NCBI GenBank assembly: GCA_002104905.1
Contig: MCFE01000825.1
Location: 1-33,046 of the forward strand
DNA from: Basidiobolus meristosporus CBS 931.73
Lineage: Eukaryota; Basidiobolomycota; Basidiobolomycetes; Basidiobolales; Basidiobolaceae
Length of the DNA stretch: 33,046 nt
Direction of reading: 5' to 3'
Shown: positions 30,951 to 33,046 of the stretch, piece by piece
Position numbering within the stretch: position 1 is the first letter of the stretch
How the letters are laid out: the number at the start of each line of letters is the position of its first letter
Program-made: the position numbers and the translations under genes
The notes under the pieces: generated by a model
What the model was told of the DNA's origin: nothing
What the model saw: the letters and a program-made list of their open reading frames with translations, nothing else
The model's database searches: none

Positions 30951-31319
30951 TGTTGAAATATTGGACTATTTGGTATCATTCAGCAGCTAAAAATTTACTT
31001 AACAATTCTAGGCTAGTCTTAGTCACTGTAGGACTCATTTACTGCCTTAACTTTGCCACTTTCTCCAGATATATGATCTTATGATTATTCCCTTATAGTC
31101 AGGATCAAATAAGCACTATTACCAAACATTATGTACTAACCCTGAAACTGTTACAGAATGCTCCTGAATATTGAGAAACCCTCCCTGCTTAGTGTTGCAG
31201 CTGTATTACTTATACAAAGGTATAAATACTGAGCCTCTTTATGAATAAGCAACAGTTCAACTATTATCACTATTTCTTGATAAGTTCCTTATATCCAAAT
31301 CACTTCTTAAATTGCAACA
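30951..31319 (+). repeat. 5' LTR of copia E (369 bp)
   Basis: TGTTGAAATATTGG to ATTGCAACA. A good TATA box, TATAAATA, is at 31221-31228. Matches the solo LTR at 18337-18705 in length and order. Confidence 0.9.
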
Positions 31320-31335
31320 GGCTATGAGCCCCAAT
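31320..31335 (+). promoter_or_regulatory. Primer-binding site of copia E
   Basis: GGCTATGAGCCCCAAT directly follows the LTR and shares TATRAGCCCCAA with copia A. It lacks the TGG expected for a tRNA CCA end, so priming may use an internal tRNA position as in some copia elements; this is inference. Confidence 0.5.
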
Positions 31336-31355
31336 TGCCTTAATCTATTCTAAAG

Positions 31356-33046
31356 ATGACTTCTACCAGCAAACAAAGCAATACCAACATCGTCCCTGTA
31401 AAGGAGAGGTTTGATGGGAAGAACTACAGACTTTGGAGAATCAAGATGCCAATCCACCTTGAGGAAAGAAAGCTTTGGAACATAGTAAAAGGAAAGGAAG
31501 TTGAGCCTAAAGGAACAGCAGAAGATGTGGAGAAGTTTCAAGAGAAGGAGAGAAAGGCCTTCAATGCAATATGCATCAATGTGCAAGACTCCTTCATTGG
31601 ACATATCCATGCCTCAAATACTGCCAAAGCAGAATGGGAATCCTTAGAGAAGATCTTTAGAGCAAAGTCAGTATCAAGCAAGCTTTATTTGAAACAAAAG
31701 TTCTTCAACATGAGAAAAAAGCCAGATGATGACATGCTACAACTCATTACCAGAATGGAGACACTTGCAGAAGAACTTTACAGCATTAATGCTGGTGTAG
31801 ATGATGAAGAAAAGATACTCTGTCTGCTTTGCAGCCTACCAGACAAGTATGAGCTACTCATACTTTCTTTTGAAAGCAGAGAAGACAACTTGACTTTAGA
31901 CTATGTCAAAGGAAGACTTCTCCATGAAGAACTCAGACGTAATGATCAAGCAGAGAAAATTGAAGATAATGCTTTATTCAGTTCAGAAAGGCATACAGAA
32001 AAGAAGGGAAAGCAACAAAACCAAAGAAAACCTGGCTGCTGTAACTACTGTAAGAAGCCAGGACACCAGGCAAGAGAATGCAAGAAGAAACAAGCAGACA
32101 AAAAACAGAAACTAGAGCAGGCAAACCATATAACTACTGATGAACAGTTATTTGTAACTGTACAAGAGAGTGCAAGTAACCAAAGTAATGAATGGTATAT
32201 TGACTCTGGAGCATCACAGCATATTTGTGGCATAAAGGACTGGTTCAGCAACTTAAAGACTATTCCCGTAAGAAAGGTTTATCTGGGAGATAACTCTGCA
32301 TTGGAAGCTACCGCCAGTGGGTCTATACAACTAAATATGAGTGATAACTCAGTGGCAACAACAGCAAAACTGACTGATGTACTCAATGTACCTGGAATAG
32401 CTAAGAACCTACTCTCAGTCAGTAAAGCAACTACTCAGGGACTGAAATTTGTTTTTACTAAGCTGAGCTGCTGAATATTGAGTGAAAATGGACAAAAATT
32501 AGCTTTGGGAATCAGTGATCACAATATATACAAGTTACAATGCAAGATAATTGTACCTGATTATGTCAACATTGCTGAAACTGATGAAACCAACTGGGAG
32601 ACATGGCATAGGAGGCTAGGACACATAGGGGAACAGAAAATGAGCAAATTGGTGAAAAATCAGCTTGTTTTGGGCCTAAAATACTCAATTCCAATCAAAT
32701 TGAATGTTTGTAAGGGATGTTCATATGGCAAACAAGCTAGGCAATGTTTTAAGAGCTCAGAAGGCATCAATACCACCAAAATATTGGCTATTGTACACTC
32801 AGACATATGTGGCCCCATGAGAACACTGTCCTTTGGAGCCAAGAGATACTTTATGACGTTTACTGATGACAAGACAAGATATACATGGGTGTACATCCTC
32901 AAAACAAAGGATGAAGCTTTAGAGACGTTGAAGCAATTCAAGAACATGGCAGAAACTCAAACTGGGTGTAAATTGAAGGTACTACAAAGTGACAATGGAG
33001 GAGAATACTGCTCAAAGGAGTTTGCAAGATACTGCTTGTCTACTGG
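31356..33046 (+). pseudogene. gag-pol: Copia E Gag-protease-integrase, partial, one in-frame TGA
   Basis: Start ATG 31356, 36 bases after the LTR; open to the window end except for TGA 32472-32474. Gag: RFDGKNYRLWRIKMPIHLEE near residue 20, LTLDYVKGRLLHEELRR, zinc knuckle CNYCKKPGHQAREC at residue 229. Protease: WYIDSGASQH with Asp 283, then GIAKNLLSVSKATTQGL. After the TGA: pre-integrase WHRRLGHIGEQKMSKLV and CKGC, then integrase HSDICGP and FTDDKTRYTWVYI, with SDNGGEY near 32990. Both visible integrase aspartates are intact. The TGA again fits a former CGA. It has about six CG dinucleotides in 1.7 kb, between gypsy D and the old elements. Reverse transcriptase and RNase H should follow downstream. 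Confidence 0.9.

Larger units (their letters stand above)
30951..33046 (+). mobile_element. Ty1/copia retrotransposon E, 5' part (cut by window end)
   Basis: 5' LTR, primer-binding site and the first 1691 bases of the gag-pol frame are present; the rest is outside the window. Gene order (protease before integrase) places it in Ty1/copia. It has one in-frame TGA and intact visible catalytic motifs, so it is younger than copia A. The 5-bp target on the left is GGTTT. Confidence 0.9.

Overview
This is a eukaryotic, almost certainly fungal, repeat-rich stretch with no host gene that I can support. Everything recognisable is transposable-element DNA: two Ty1/copia elements, one nearly complete Ty3/gypsy element, one gag-protease LTR element of the Ty3/gypsy type, several solo LTRs, a small MITE-like insertion, and a broad background of decayed DNA-transposon sequence whose core resembles the tnp2 / Plavaka (CACTA-like) transposases common in filamentous fungi. 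The species cannot be fixed from the sequence. TE-packed genomes of rusts, truffles or ectomycorrhizal basidiomycetes would fit.

Layout. 1-1600: nothing recognised. 1600-3510: an eroded minus-strand ORF of unknown family ('P region', second copy at 26690-28240). 3890-5500: decayed tnp2-like transposase, plus strand. 5568-13957: LTR element B (gag and protease only), split at 6964/11841 by a nested minus-strand copia element (A, 6965-11835, TSD aaacc). One LTR of copia A carries a 177-bp MITE-like insertion. 13958-19400: a second decayed tnp2-like copy, minus strand, itself interrupted by three solo LTRs (14099-15136, 18072-18281, 18337-18705). 19919-26684: a young Ty3/gypsy element (D) with two 386-bp LTRs, a GATTG target duplication, gag, pol and an unrecognised third ORF; it lies inside the second P-region copy. 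26690-30807: rest of that P copy, with a roughly 205-bp tandem repeat, and a third tnp2-like transposase, minus strand. 30808-30950: fragment of an inverted copia LTR. 30951 to the end: a relatively young copia element (E), 5' LTR plus gag-protease-integrase start, cut by the window edge.

Overall picture. The layers can be read as a stratigraphy: tnp2-like and P-region DNA is oldest, then element B and the solo LTRs, then copia A, then the MITE; gypsy D and copia E look youngest. The strongest global signal is CpG loss. By eye I find only about 30 CG dinucleotides in the first 19.9 kb, where several hundred would be expected, but roughly two per 60 bases in gypsy D. Within gypsy D, four of the five LTR differences, all five in-frame stops (all TGA) and the loss of a catalytic integrase aspartate are each explained by CpG to TpG/CpA change. 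This suggests cytosine-methylation-linked or RIP-like CpG mutation acting on transposons.
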